NCBI RefSeq assembly: GCF_002835935.1
Contig: NZ_PJCF01000003.1
Coordinates: 1-64,000 of the forward strand
DNA from: Paraglaciecola sp. MB-3u-78
GTDB lineage: Bacteria > Pseudomonadota > Gammaproteobacteria > Enterobacterales > Alteromonadaceae
Length of the DNA: 64,000 bases
Direction of reading: 5' to 3'
Shown here: positions 1-9,089 of the stretch, piece after piece
Layout: each line of letters begins with the position of its first letter
Position numbering within the stretch: the first letter of the stretch is position 1
Translations under genes and position numbers: made by a program
Notes under the pieces: model-generated
Databases searched by the model: none
The model's input: only the letters and a program-made list of their open reading frames with translations
Told to the model about the DNA's origin: nothing

Positions 1-134
1 TTCAGAGTCCTGGCAACTTCAGCTTTATTTTTACCTGCCTTAAAATGCGCTACAGCCAATAAACGCATGCGCATTCGATGATCTTTAACCTTGTAAGAGA
101 GTGCTTTTAATTGCTGTTCAGAATGATGATTCAA
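1..134 (-). CDS. IS630-family transposase, N-terminal part (runs off window start)
   Basis: Reading the minus strand from about 134 to 1 gives an uninterrupted peptide, MNHHSEQQLKALSYKVKDHR, then MRMRLLAVAHFKAGKNKAEV. This resembles the helix-turn-helix DNA-binding start of IS630-type transposases. The catalytic DDE part would lie outside the window. The only early start is TTG at 134, or a non-standard ATT at 140, with no clear ribosome binding site, so start and integrity are uncertain. It lies head to head with a recombinase gene that loses its 5' end at about 193, which suggests the element inserted into that gene. Confidence 0.6.
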   Translation of the reverse strand, partial: MNHHSEQQLKALSYKVKDHRMRMRLLAVAHFKAGKNKAEVARTL

Positions 135-192
135 AGGAATTATAACGTGATTATATGATATACATATTAGATCACATATTTATACGTATTAG

Positions 193-1329
193 TATTATCA
201 AAGTGGCGCACGTAACATAAGAGTTGCCGCTGATTACAGTGCATGGTTAGCAGTTAATCATTTAAGTGTGAATGATGTTAATGAAGATTCAATATCCAAA
301 TATGAGCAATTTAGTAAGATACATCGACACCCTTTTTTAACCGACCACGCAGCTCTTAATCGAATGCTCAATATGCTTAGGTCGCTCAATGTACTCGAAC
401 CAGCGGCACCAATTGTGCTGGATCAGCTTTCGCAGATTGTGTACGGTTTCGAGCAGTACTTGCTTCAAAATCATGGCCTTTGCAAGACATCAGTAATAAG
501 GCATCGCACATCATTGAGGAAGTTTCTTCACCAATATTACTCTCTTGGTGTTTCTAGCTTTTCTAGTTTTTCGAGTTTACGAGGAAAAGACGTAAGACAA
601 TTCATAGTTGAACATGCACATAACCCAAGCTCTAGCTCAGCAAAAAATATGTGCTGGACACTACGAACGTTTTCTCGATACCTTCTGCATCAGGGTCATA
701 CAACCTACAATTTGTCTTCTACCGTGCCTAGCATTAGGGCGTGGAGTTTAACCGCTCTTCCAGAACATTTAACATTTGACCAAATTACACAAGTTCTGAA
801 CAGTTGCGATAAGAACAGCATTATTGGTGTAAGGGATTATGCCGTAATTGTCTTATTGAGCCGTTTAGGACTGAGGGCGAATGAAATAGCGTTGTTGAAG
901 CTAAATGACATTAACTGGCATGCAAGTGGCATTAACATACGTGGTAAAGGACGCACACTTGTTACTTTGCCATTGTTAGCTGAAGTAGGAGAAGCGTTGT
1001 CAAGTTACCTGCAAAACGCATGTCCAAAGACAGATAGCCGCTCGGTATTTGTTTGTACACTAGCGCCGCACTCAGCATTTGCAAGCTCTGCTGGGATCTT
1101 GTAAATTGCTAAAACAGCGCTAAAGCGAGCAGGGTTAAAAGTGAAGCATAAAGGAACGCACATTATTCGCCACAGTCTTGCCACTAATTTGCTTCAAGCC
1201 GGTGGATCACTATCTGACATTGGCCAAGTACTGCGCCATAAGAGTCATGACACAACACGTATTTATGCAAAAATGGATATCGATGGACTAAGAACATTAG
1301 CCATGCCTTGGCTGGGAGTAGGCCAATGA
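193..1329 (+). pseudogene. First tyrosine recombinase of the trio (broken)
   Basis: The reading frame is open from 193 to 1329 apart from one TAA at 1102-1104. The region from a GTG at 268 to the first stop reads as an N-terminal SAM-like domain and the first part of the catalytic domain, with the LLSRLGLRANEIALL box around 860-905. After the stop the same frame continues with HIIRHSLATNLLQ, the His-x-x-Arg box, and the tyrosine in DTTRIYAK. Recognisable N-terminal sequence (RVAADYSAWLAVNHLSVND) extends upstream of 268 to about 193, so the natural start is missing. The catalytic residues are present but the gene cannot make one polypeptide. Confidence 0.75.
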
Positions 1330-2180
1330 TTCTTTTACATTAAACATTACATGAATATGTTGCACTTGGACGTGGGTTAGGTCACAAGTTTAATCAACCT
1401 GCTAAAGATTTAGAAGGCTTTGTTACCTCGATGGAGCAGCAAGAAAGCGCTTTTGTCACCACTAAGTTAGCCCTTGAATGGGCAACTCAATCGCCAGAGA
1501 AGCATGCTAGTTGGGACATTAAACTAGCGTATGTGCGAGGATTTTCTCGGCACTTGCAGGCAATGGAGATACTCACAGAGGCGCCGCCCGCTGGACTTTT
1601 ACCCTACAGCGGATCGGCTAAACCTTACATTTATTCTATCACTGAAATACAAGCCCTACTGGAAGCCGCGTTAACACTTAACCTGATAATAAATTACGGC
1701 GATGGACTTACCATTGTCTCTTTGGGCTTCTACCAGTAACAGGATTACGTATCAGCGAGGCGTTGTCCATAAAACGGCAAGACGTAGATCTTGAAAATGG
1801 TATTCTGACAATACGCGATACCAAGTTTGGGAAATCACGTTACATTCCAATACATGAAAGTACTCAACGAGTCCTAGTCGAATATGCGCGACGGCGAGAT
1901 GAGCTTATTAACCCTCCTTGCAGCGAGTGTTTTTTAGTAGCAGAGCGCGGAGGTCGCCTGCTAACACAATATGTTTATCGCGTGTTTTGGCTTTTATCAC
2001 GACAAATTGGACTGCGCGCCCCAAACTTAAGTTCAGGGCCTCGACTTCATGATTTTAGGCATAGCTTTGTAGTAAATACATTATTGCGGTGGTACAGAAC
2101 TGGCCAAAAGATAGACACCTTGCTACCGAAATTGTCTACTTATCTAGGCCAAAGTTGTGTACGGGATACTTATTGGTGTT
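1326..2180 (+). pseudogene. Second tyrosine recombinase of the trio (broken)
   Basis: The natural start is probably the ATG at 1326, which overlaps the stop of the preceding gene (ATGA). A TAA stop follows at 1341-1343, and the frame resumes with EYVALGRGLGHKFNQPAKDL. A frameshift near 1700 moves the sequence to another frame, which reads FGLLPVTGLRISEALSIKRQ, then the LHDFRHSF box, and ends with VRDTYW. Homologues normally continue past this point. Here sequence of the next gene begins in a different frame at about 2175, so a deletion fused the two genes. It is a clear pseudogene of a site-specific recombinase that would have acted with its two neighbours. Confidence 0.72.
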
Positions 2181-3041
2181 TACAAAAAAGCACCATCTGT
2201 TTTATTGTTAGAGGATATTAATGCGGAAGTAGTGAGCGCATTCCTTAATGACCTTGAGGAACACAGAGTGATAAGTGCTCGAACCAGAAATTTACAACTG
2301 ACTGCTATACATTCGTTCTTTCACTTTTTAGAGTACGAGGAGCCTGTGCATAGCGCACAAATGCAGCGTGTATAAGCTATTCCCAGCAAACGACATGAGC
2401 AGAGGCTGATCCACTTCTTGGGACGCAAAGAAATAGAGGCGTTACTGGCAAGTCCTGATAAAACGACTTGGATAGGCCATCGTGATCACATTTTACTTTT
2501 TTTAACGTTACAGACAGGGTTGCGTCTTTCTGAACTGATAAACCTCAACCGTGCGTCTCTGGTACTTGAGCAACCGGCGCACGTCAGATGTGTTGGCAAA
2601 GGCCGAAAGGGAAGAACTACTCCTTTAACTAAACCTGCTGTTCGTATATTGAAAACCTGTTTGTTGATGCTTCCTAATATGGAAGAGGACATACTGTTTC
2701 CAACAATACGCGGCACTCGCCTTAGTGCAGATAGTGTGCAGTATTTAGTAAAAAAACATACCGCTACTGCGTGCATTCAATGCCCACCTTTGAAACAAAA
2801 GCATGTGACTCCTCACGTGTTTCGACATACTGCGGCAATGGAGTTGCTTAACGCTGGTGTGGATACAAAGGTAATAGCCATGTGGCTTGGGCATGAGTCT
2901 ATACAAACAACGGAAGTATACATGCATGCCCATATGGCTTTGAAGGAAGCTGCGTTAGCTAAAGTAACGCCATTTAATAAGCATAGTGCACTTCACTATG
3001 ACCCAGACGATAAATTATTAAACTTCCTCACTAACCTCTAG
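2175..3041 (+). pseudogene. Third tyrosine recombinase of the trio (broken)
   Basis: The frame from about 2175 reads KKAPSVLLLEDINAEVVSAF, the SAM-like N-terminal domain, to a TAA at 2373-2375. It then continues in the same frame with AIPSKRHEQRLIHFLGRKEI. The catalytic part from 2418 is intact: TGLRLSELINLNR carries the first arginine, PHVFRHTAAMELL the His-x-x-Arg box, and TTEVYMHAH the nucleophile tyrosine region. The first part of the gene is missing through the deletion shared with the second recombinase. Residual expression of a 207-residue C-terminal piece is possible, but function is unlikely. Confidence 0.72.
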
Positions 3042-3074
3042 CTATAGTTTTATATTCGGTATAATCGGCAAAAG

Positions 3075-3856
3075 CCAATGGACAAACGCCGTATAATTAC
3101 ATCAGTCATCTGCTAGAGCAATTTAGTCAGCCCGAGCCTGACGTTGAAGAACTGCTACCGTGGAATGTTAGTCTAGATTAGACGTCTTTAGCGAGACGCT
3201 TACTGTTGACCTTCAAGGTATCCACCGAGATGTTGACTATTTATTAGGAGCGAGTATTTCTAAGCTTCGTCCTCCATCATTAATTGGATATAGTGAAAGT
3301 ACCAATAAAGTCGCGGCCTCATTGGTATATGGCAATGGTATGCATAGCTCTGATAGCGGTGCATCCAGAAAGTTTGTAAGGCTAGGTTTTTCTCATTTAG
3401 AGCAAGATTACGCAGACAAAAATGCCTATTCCAATTTATTCGATCTGACACGAGACAAGCAGAGTTAGGGCTAAGTTTAAAACTATCCGACATTACACAA
3501 TTTGAAACGAGTGTTGATTTGAAAACGTAGACTTTGTTGATGACTCCCAACTGGATAATGATGTTTACCGTTTTCTATTAGGGTTAGAATGGCAAGTGAC
3601 AGGACAAACTCGTCTTAGTTTTTTAGTGGGCGGGTATAAACGTATGTACCAATCGGCATCAGATAACCAAGGTTTTCTGGCTGAGCTGGATGCTGAATAT
3701 ACACCTTTGAGTAACATAAGTATCACACTGCAAGGCTCTCAAACTACAACCACAGGTATAGTGGAAAATTCACTTGATACCATTATAAAGAGCACTAAAT
3801 TAGCCATTAATTATGTTCAAAATAAGGTTGAGTTAAATTGTCGTTACGCCTTTTAA
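3075..3856 (+). pseudogene. Decayed outer-membrane beta-barrel gene of an exopolysaccharide cluster
   Basis: Pieces of one protein can be followed across several frames. They include LLEQFSQPEPDVEELLPWNV near 3110, TVDLQGIHRDVDYLLGASIS near 3210, KVAASLVYGNGMHSSDSGAS near 3310, and an open segment at 3596-3856 rich in alternating polar and hydrophobic residues (TRLSFLVGGYKRMYQ). The pattern, with a Wza-like gene immediately downstream, suits the barrel proteins found in marine exopolysaccharide operons. Many stops and frameshifts separate the pieces and the 5' end is absent, so it is a relic. The family assignment is inference. Confidence 0.55.
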
Positions 3857-4352
3857 TCATCGTTTTTTTTCATTTCTATTCATCCCTCATGATGGCTGCC
3901 GATGAACAGTTTATGATCGGTGTAGGCGATAGGATCATAGTGACTGTTTATAATGAACCTGATCTTACTGTGCGGGCCAGAATAAATCTGGCATTGTGAA
4001 CTTTCCTTTATTAGGTAATTTATCTGTTTCAAATAAAACGCCTAAACAACTCGCAAGTGAATTAGAACAAAAACTGTTAGATGGTTATATGGTGAAACCT
4101 TTGGTTTCAGTATTAATTGAAGAGTACCGCCCATTTTATATTCGTGTTGAAGTGCGTTCGCCAGGTGTTTATCCCTTTTCGCTAGAGCTGACAGAAGATC
4201 AGGCGGTAGCGATCGCGGGTGGTCTGAAAGACAGAGCATCTAGGTCGGATTGGTATATCATCCGTGGGGAAGAGAAGACTAAGCTTAAGGTTGAGAAAGA
4301 CATCAAAGTATTACCAGGTGACGTGGTTACTATACAAGCGTGTTTGTTTTAA
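3838..4352 (+). pseudogene. Wza-type polysaccharide export protein (frameshifted)
   Basis: From a TTG at 3838, or ATG at 3889, the sequence reads a hydrophobic leader (LLIIVFFHFYSSLMMAADEQ), then MIGVGDRIIVTVYNEPDLTV, the start of a Poly_export domain. A frameshift near 3970 moves the frame to 3996-4352, which continues KSGIVNFPLLGNLSVSNKTP, a beta-grasp SLBB-like stretch (FYIRVEVRSPGVYPF), and LPGDVVTIQACLF at the end. Wza-family proteins form the outer-membrane channel for capsule or exopolysaccharide. The gene lies between the barrel relic and a Wzz relic, so it belonged to an export operon. Restoring about one base would give nearly a full short family member. Confidence 0.7.
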
Positions 4353-4354
4353 AT

Positions 4355-5529
4355 ATGGACAAGTCTAGTGCTAATTCTGAGGCTTTGACTTAGCCGACTT
4401 ATTTGGATTTCTATGGCAGAAAAAAATTCGTATTATTGTGGCTATTTGTATATTGACCTTTTTGGCCACTAGCTATGTACAAAAAATGCCTAAAATATAT
4501 TCTGCTAGTAGCACCCTGCTGTTCTCACAAGAGTCTGACACGCTTTCAATTGTCAATAGTTTTGGTGCCTTGACGAATAATGGTAACAACAAAATTGATA
4601 TCTTTATTGAATTAATACGCTCTAGACAATCTGCGCTAAAAATTGTTGAAAAATTACAACTACAAACACGGGAAGAGTTTAAAAAGATAGTCTTGGAGGG
4701 TCAAAGAGTTGCCGATACTCAAAATGCTGACGAAACAACCCAGTGGTTAGATGGGCAGCTTCTCACTCTGAGTTCTCAGATCGAAGGTGCAGAAACTGAA
4801 TTAGAGCAATTTATGCAGACAAATGGTCTGATTGACTTAAAGAGCCAAGTCGATTTAGCTAAAACCGAAATCTCTAAAATGATAGAGCAAAGGTTAACTG
4901 CAGAAGATATATTGTCTAATACCTCCGCTACTATGTCTCAAATAAACGCTGCTAATGGAAATGCTGATAAATTGATGCAAGTCCCCATTATTTTAAATAA
5001 CCCTTTGCTAAGAACCTTGAACTCGGATTTGTTTAGAAAGCAGCTTGAATTTGATGAATTATCAAAACGCTACAAATAGAAACATCACAAATATATAGCA
5101 GCACAAGGTGCGGTCGACGCCCTTCAAGCTAACTTTGATCAGACACTCAGTAAGGTTATAGATAGCTTTAAACAAGAATATCAGACTATCAAGCTGCGTT
5201 ATCGAGAATTGGAAAAGCAGTTACAGGTGGCTAGAAGTAAACATACTGCGTTAGGTACCCATGAGTTTAAATTAGCTTCTTTGAAACGCAAAGCTCTGGC
5301 AACACAAAAGCTATACGACGTATTTTTGTCGCGTTTGCAACAAGCCGAAATTTTACAAGACTTAGATGCAGGGGATGATTTTGCACAGATCCCAGATAAA
5401 CATATTAAACCAAGAGTCTTATTGGGGATGACATTTTCACTTATTTTATCCAGCATTTTTAGTTTAGGCTTTTGGTTGATTATTCATTTGATTGCTGACA
5501 AAAAATCTCGGTTTACCACATTGTTATGA
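4355..5529 (+). pseudogene. Wzz-type polysaccharide chain-length determinant (broken)
   Basis: An ATG at 4355 reads into a stop at 4391. One frame over, the sequence reads FDLADLFGFLWQKKIRIIV, then a transmembrane segment and the conserved PKIYSASSTLLFSQ. This frame runs to a TAG at 5077-5079 and continues unchanged to 5529 with a long coiled coil (QLQVARSKHTALGTHEFKLA) and a second transmembrane segment near 5420-5490. Two membrane helices flanking a periplasmic coiled coil are the Wzz/PCP architecture that sets polysaccharide chain length. One frameshift and one amber stop inactivate it. The stop at 5527-5529 overlaps the next start as ATGA. Confidence 0.75.
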
Positions 5530-5747
5530 AATCATGGTGTAGCGCTCTTGGAGTGGTTGATGCTGTTGTTCTATTGTGTGATCTTGGATTGACAGAGAGT
5601 GCAGATTTACTGGAAGCTATTCAGCGCTTTCAGGATGCTGGGGCGCCTTTACTCGGTGTTGTTTTTGGAGATGCAAAAAGTATAAAGAGGGAAATCCCAC
5701 AACGTAGTAGAGGTAAAAATCCAGTTAAAAAAGTGATTAACTATTAA
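5526..5747 (+). pseudogene. C-terminal remnant of a polysaccharide tyrosine autokinase
   Basis: The 73-residue frame reads VDAVVLLCDLGLTESADLLE and FQDAGAPLLGVVFGDAKSI, like the last part of the P-loop domain of BY-kinases (Wzc/CpsD type), which partner Wzz. The Walker A and B regions and the C-terminal tyrosine cluster are absent. The ATG overlaps the Wzz stop, so the kinase gene followed it directly and has lost its 5' part. No downstream polysaccharide gene remains: murB follows after about 70 bases. The assignment rests on a short match and position. Confidence 0.45.
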
Positions 5748-5819
5748 GTTTTGAAGCTTAAAAGGAGGTATTTTCTGGTAATAGCTTCTATCTTGATTAC
5801 ACTAGAGTTCTAATTTCAC

Positions 5820-6830
5820 TTGGTTTCTTTCGTGTATTCTCTAGCGTCCCTACATTCCTTTGGCTTCCCTATATCAGCTCATGCAATCATGTCTATTGAC
5901 GTTGCAGCCGACCTACAAGCTCAATTAAGTCAATTAAATAATACTGCCTTTTATATTCTCGGGGAGGGCAGTAATACGGTGTTTTTGGAAGACTACCAAG
6001 GAACCGTCATCAAGCCAGCTTTTATGGGGATCGACCTTAAACATACAGATACTCACTACATGCTCAAGGTAGGGGCTTCTGAAAATTGGCACCAACTAGT
6101 ACTTTGGTGCATGCAACATCAAATTTATGGCTTGGAAAACTTAGCATTGATACCTGGCACTGTAGGTGCCGCACCGATCCAGAATATTGGTGCTTATGGT
6201 GTTGAGGTTGAACAATTTATTCATCAAGTCGATTATTTTGACATGGGTGAACAAAACCATAAAAGTCTGGCCTCAAGCAATTGTGAATTTGCATATCGCG
6301 ACAGTGTATTTAAAAACCGTTTGGCAGATAACGTCGTGATTACCTGTGTTGTTTTTGCCATCCCTAAAAAATGGAAGGCTGTTATGCATTATGGCGAGTT
6401 GAAAGCATTATCCGAGCCTAGTGCTATTGATATATTTAACAAAGTTGTTCAGGTGCGTAAGGATAAATTGCCTGACCCTTCAAAAATTGGCAATGCGGGT
6501 AGTTTTTTTAAAAACCCAATAATAACCTCTGACCATTACACTGAACTGCTACAAGCTTGGCCGTCCATTCCTAGTTACCCCGTGGACCTTCATAAGGTAA
6601 AAGTTCCCGCAGCTTGGCTGATTGATCAGTTGGGTTTTAAAGGCAAAAAGATTGGTGGTATTGGCTGTCATCCCAATCAGGCTTTAGTCTTAACCAATGA
6701 TGGGTCTGGTACGGGTGAACAACTTTTACAGCTTGCTCGTGCTATCAAGGATGCCGTACTAAGTGAATTTTCCATTATGATGGAGAATGAAGTCAGACTA
6801 ATAGGAAACAAGGGGCCGGTTATTTTATGA
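5820..6830 (+). CDS. murB: UDP-N-acetylenolpyruvoylglucosamine reductase MurB
   Basis: MurB reduces UDP-GlcNAc-enolpyruvate to UDP-MurNAc with NADPH and FAD in the cytoplasm, the second committed step of peptidoglycan synthesis. The FAD-binding stretch ILGEGSNTVFLEDYQGTVI and the GLENLALIPGTVGAAPIQNI loop lie in the first half. The NAGSFFKNP motif with the catalytic serine and the C-terminal glutamate in MENEVRLIG are present. The 336-residue length fits the type I family. TTG at 5820 is the first possible start, and an in-frame GTG at 5832 also fits homologues. No strong ribosome binding site decides between them. The stop overlaps birA as ATGA. Confidence 0.95.
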   Translation: MVSFVYSLASLHSFGFPISAHAIMSIDVAADLQAQLSQLNNTAFYILGEGSNTVFLEDYQGTVIKPAFMGIDLKHTDTHYMLKVGASENWHQLVLWCMQHQIYGLENLALIPGTVGAAPIQNIGAYGVEVEQFIHQVDYFDMGEQNHKSLASSNCEFAYRDSVFKNRLADNVVITCVVFAIPKKWKAVMHYGELKALSEPSAIDIFNKVVQVRKDKLPDPSKIGNAGSFFKNPIITSDHYTELLQAWPSIPSYPVDLHKVKVPAAWLIDQLGFKGKKIGGIGCHPNQALVLTNDGSGTGEQLLQLARAIKDAVLSEFSIMMENEVRLIGNKGPVIL

Positions 6831-7801
6831 GTAAATCATCAGAATTAGTGCGTGGTAGCTTGCTCTCGATTTTAGCTAATAGTGAATTTCATTCGGGCGA
6901 AGCCCTAGGAAAAAAATTAGGTATTAGTCGAGCAGCCATTTCTAATCATATCAAAGTGCTTATTTCTTTAGGGTTAGATATCTATAGTGTTACAGGTAAA
7001 GGTTATTGCCTTGCTCAACCTTTAACATTATTGAACCTCGACAAAATTAGAGAAACAACTATCTCTTCTCACAATGCTGAGATTGAAGTTTTGAATGTTA
7101 TAGGTTCCACCAATCAATACTTAAAAGACCTATCAGTTGCTGTTAAAAATGGTCACACCTGCTTGGCGGAAGCACAGACTGCGGGTAGAGGGCGTCACGG
7201 TCGTAAATGGGTTTCACCCTATGCAGCCAGCCTGTATTTGTCTATGCATTGGTCTTTTTCTGGTGGGTATTCTGTATTAGGCGGGCTCAGTTTGGCCGTG
7301 GGTGTGGCTATTGTTGATGCTCTAAATCAATGTGGTGTGCAAGGCATACAATTAAAATGGCCGAATGATATCTATGCCCAAGGTAAAAAGTTGGCTGGTG
7401 TATTGATTGAGGTTGAAGGGCAAATTGGTAGTGGCTGCCAAGCCATTATTGGTGTTGGACTTAATGTGGCGCTGCCAACAAATATTGAAGAAATTGGCCA
7501 ACCATGGATTGATCTTGCGCATTTAACTGAGCCGCTAATTAACCGAAATTTGTTGGCGGGCACTTTGATAAGCGAACTGACCAAAAGCCTAATGTTGTTC
7601 GAAAACAATGGGCTTGAGCCTTTTATTAGTAAATGGCGAGCGTTAGACGTTTACGCAAACCAAGCCGTTAAGCTCATTATTGGCAAACAATCTATAACTG
7701 GGATTAACAGAGGTATCGATGCAAGCGGTGCTATTTTGCTAGAAACAGAGCAAGGTATTAAGGCTTATCATGGAGGTGAAGTCAGTGTTAGACCCATTTA
7801 A
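6827..7801 (+). CDS. birA: Biotin operon repressor / biotin-[acetyl-CoA-carboxylase] ligase BirA
   Basis: BirA activates biotin as biotinyl-AMP, attaches it to the carboxylase carrier protein, and in holo form represses biotin synthesis genes. Residues 1-65 form a winged helix (LGISRAAISNHIKVL), so this is the bifunctional class. The ligase centre shows GSTNQYL, the nucleotide loop GRGRHGRKW, KWPNDIYAQGKKLAGVLIE and a C-terminal SH3-like domain. At 324 residues it is of usual size. Its ATG overlaps the murB stop, and its 3' end contains the ribosome binding site and start of coaX, so the three genes are translationally linked. Confidence 0.95.
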   Translation: MSKSSELVRGSLLSILANSEFHSGEALGKKLGISRAAISNHIKVLISLGLDIYSVTGKGYCLAQPLTLLNLDKIRETTISSHNAEIEVLNVIGSTNQYLKDLSVAVKNGHTCLAEAQTAGRGRHGRKWVSPYAASLYLSMHWSFSGGYSVLGGLSLAVGVAIVDALNQCGVQGIQLKWPNDIYAQGKKLAGVLIEVEGQIGSGCQAIIGVGLNVALPTNIEEIGQPWIDLAHLTEPLINRNLLAGTLISELTKSLMLFENNGLEPFISKWRALDVYANQAVKLIIGKQSITGINRGIDASGAILLETEQGIKAYHGGEVSVRPI

Positions 7802-8504
7802 GGCTCTATTAGTCGATATTGGTAATTCCCAGATTAAATATATAATGGTGAATGATATTTCGGACTTATCTGATATTAAGCGCTGCTTAGACATCGAGGA
7901 TTTATCTTCACATATTAGTTCAGTGAGTGAGGTCCTTGTGTCGTCTGTGGGACATTTGTCTCTATTGGCAGAGCTAGAGCGTTTGTGTGAACGTTTTAAA
8001 AAGCCATGCAAGATAATACACACCGAAGCTGAAGCTTTAGGTATTCAATGTGCTTATGAGAAATTCCAAACTTTAGGTGTGGATAGATGGTTAGCCATTT
8101 TGGCCGCCCGTGAAATCACCAGATTACCTGTGGCTGTAATTGATTTAGGCACAGCTAATACATGTGACATTGTCGTTAACAACAAACATCAAGGCGGATG
8201 GATAGCTCCGGGTTTTTCGGTTATGCGGGAAAGCTTACTAAGAAACACCCAACAGGTCTTTGCTGACAACAATATACCTGCAATTTTGGATATAGGTAAT
8301 ACTACTGAAAACTGTGTCAGTTATGGTTGCCTTGCATCCCAATCGGGATTTGTCATGATGGCAGAGCAGTATTTAAATAATAAATATGAGGATTATTTGG
8401 TTTTAGTGACAGGTGGTGGTCAAAATTCACTCATTTTAAAAGAAAATAAAAAAATATTATCTTTTCCCAATCTTGTTTTGAGAGGACTTTTTCGTTTCAT
8501 TTGA
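7785..8504 (+). CDS. coaX: Type III pantothenate kinase CoaX
   Basis: CoaX phosphorylates pantothenate, the first step of coenzyme A synthesis. It is unrelated to type I CoaA and not feedback-inhibited by CoA. The ASKHA-fold motifs are visible: ALLVDIGNSQIKY (phosphate loop), GVDRWLAILAA, VIDLGTANTCDIV and GGWIAPGFSVMRESLL. The start chosen is GTG at 7785, because a strong GGAGGT at 7772-7777 lies seven bases before it. The ATG at 7770 would put that site inside the coding region. This gives 239 residues, overlapping birA by 17 bases. No terminator was seen before the tRNA promoter. Confidence 0.92.
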   Translation: MLDPFKALLVDIGNSQIKYIMVNDISDLSDIKRCLDIEDLSSHISSVSEVLVSSVGHLSLLAELERLCERFKKPCKIIHTEAEALGIQCAYEKFQTLGVDRWLAILAAREITRLPVAVIDLGTANTCDIVVNNKHQGGWIAPGFSVMRESLLRNTQQVFADNNIPAILDIGNTTENCVSYGCLASQSGFVMMAEQYLNNKYEDYLVLVTGGGQNSLILKENKKILSFPNLVLRGLFRFI

Positions 8505-8617
8505 TATTTTGCACTAAAGTAGGTGGTTAATTTATGTACGTAAAGCGTGAAAACTGCGCATTCAGTAGTTAATTCAAACAAACGGCATAAAAAAAGCAAT
8601 TTTTTGTAGATTCCCCC

Positions 8618-8646
8618 TTGCACGACCCGAATCATTACTCTAATAT
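8618..8646 (+). promoter_or_regulatory. Sigma-70 promoter of the tRNA-tuf operon
   Basis: A -35 box TTGCAC (8618-8623) and -10 box TAATAT (8641-8646) are separated by 17 bases. They are followed by a GC-rich stretch (CCGC) typical of growth-rate and ppGpp-controlled stable RNA promoters. Transcription would start near 8653, about 12 bases before the first tRNA, and could read through all four tRNAs into tuf. Confidence 0.7.
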
Positions 8647-8664
8647 CCGCATCCACTTGATGTA

Positions 8665-8740
<76 letters not shown>

Positions 8741-8747
8741 TCAATCT

Positions 8748-8832
8748 GGAGGGGTACCCAAGCGGTCAACGGGATCAGACTGTAAATCTGACGGCTCAGC
8801 CTTCGCAGGTTCGAATCCTGCCCCCTCCACCA
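8748..8832 (+). tRNA. tRNA-Tyr (anticodon GTA)
   Basis: This 85-base class II tRNA has a long variable arm. It begins GGAGGGGTACCCAAG and ends CCCCTCCACCA. The anticodon loop reads CTGTAAA with anticodon GTA, and the T arm CAGGTTCGAATCCTG is intact. It lies seven bases after the first tRNA-Thr and is probably processed from the same transcript. Confidence 0.97.
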
Positions 8833-8865
8833 CTTTTTGCTTGATATGGTTTGAGAGTAGATTGT

Positions 8866-8939
8866 GCGGACGTCGTATAGTGGTAATACCTTAGCCTTCC
8901 AAGCTAAAGCTGCGAGTTCGATTCTCGCCGTCCGCTCCA
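8866..8939 (+). tRNA. tRNA-Gly (anticodon TCC)
   Basis: The 74-base sequence begins GCGGACGTCGTATAG and ends GTCCGCTCCA. The anticodon loop CTTCCAA gives TCC, reading GGA and GGG. Acceptor arms GCGGAC/GTCCGC pair and the T arm reads GCGAGTTCGATTCTCGC. It is third in the tRNA-tuf operon. Confidence 0.97.
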
Positions 8940-8951
8940 ATTTTGTGAAAT

Positions 8952-9027
8952 GCTGATATGGCTCAGTTGGTAGAGCGCACCCTTGGTAAGGGTGAGGTCG
9001 GCAGTTCGAATCTGCCTATCAGCACCA
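8952..9027 (+). tRNA. tRNA-Thr (anticodon GGT)
   Basis: The 76-base sequence begins GCTGATATGGCTCAG and ends TATCAGCACCA. The anticodon stem ACCC/GGGT encloses a loop with anticodon GGT, reading ACC and ACU. It is last of the four tRNAs and lies 62 bases before tuf. Confidence 0.97.
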
Positions 9028-9089
9028 TCATTCTCTCCCCATCTCAATTAAAAACTGTTTTTTTAATGTATCTTGCTGGGGAATAGACA

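Larger units (their letters stand above)
193..3041 (+). mobile_element. Decayed trio of tyrosine recombinases (RIT-like element)
   Basis: Three consecutive genes in one direction all encode phage-integrase-type recombinases. Genes one and two overlap by ATGA at 1326-1329. Three adjacent, overlapping tyrosine recombinases are the hallmark of RIT (recombinase in trio) elements and of Tn554-like transposition modules. Here all three are broken by in-frame stops, a frameshift and a deletion, and the first lacks its 5' end. The terminal repeats of a RIT element were not identified. The trio separates an IS630-type fragment on the left from a decayed polysaccharide export operon on the right. Confidence 0.6.
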
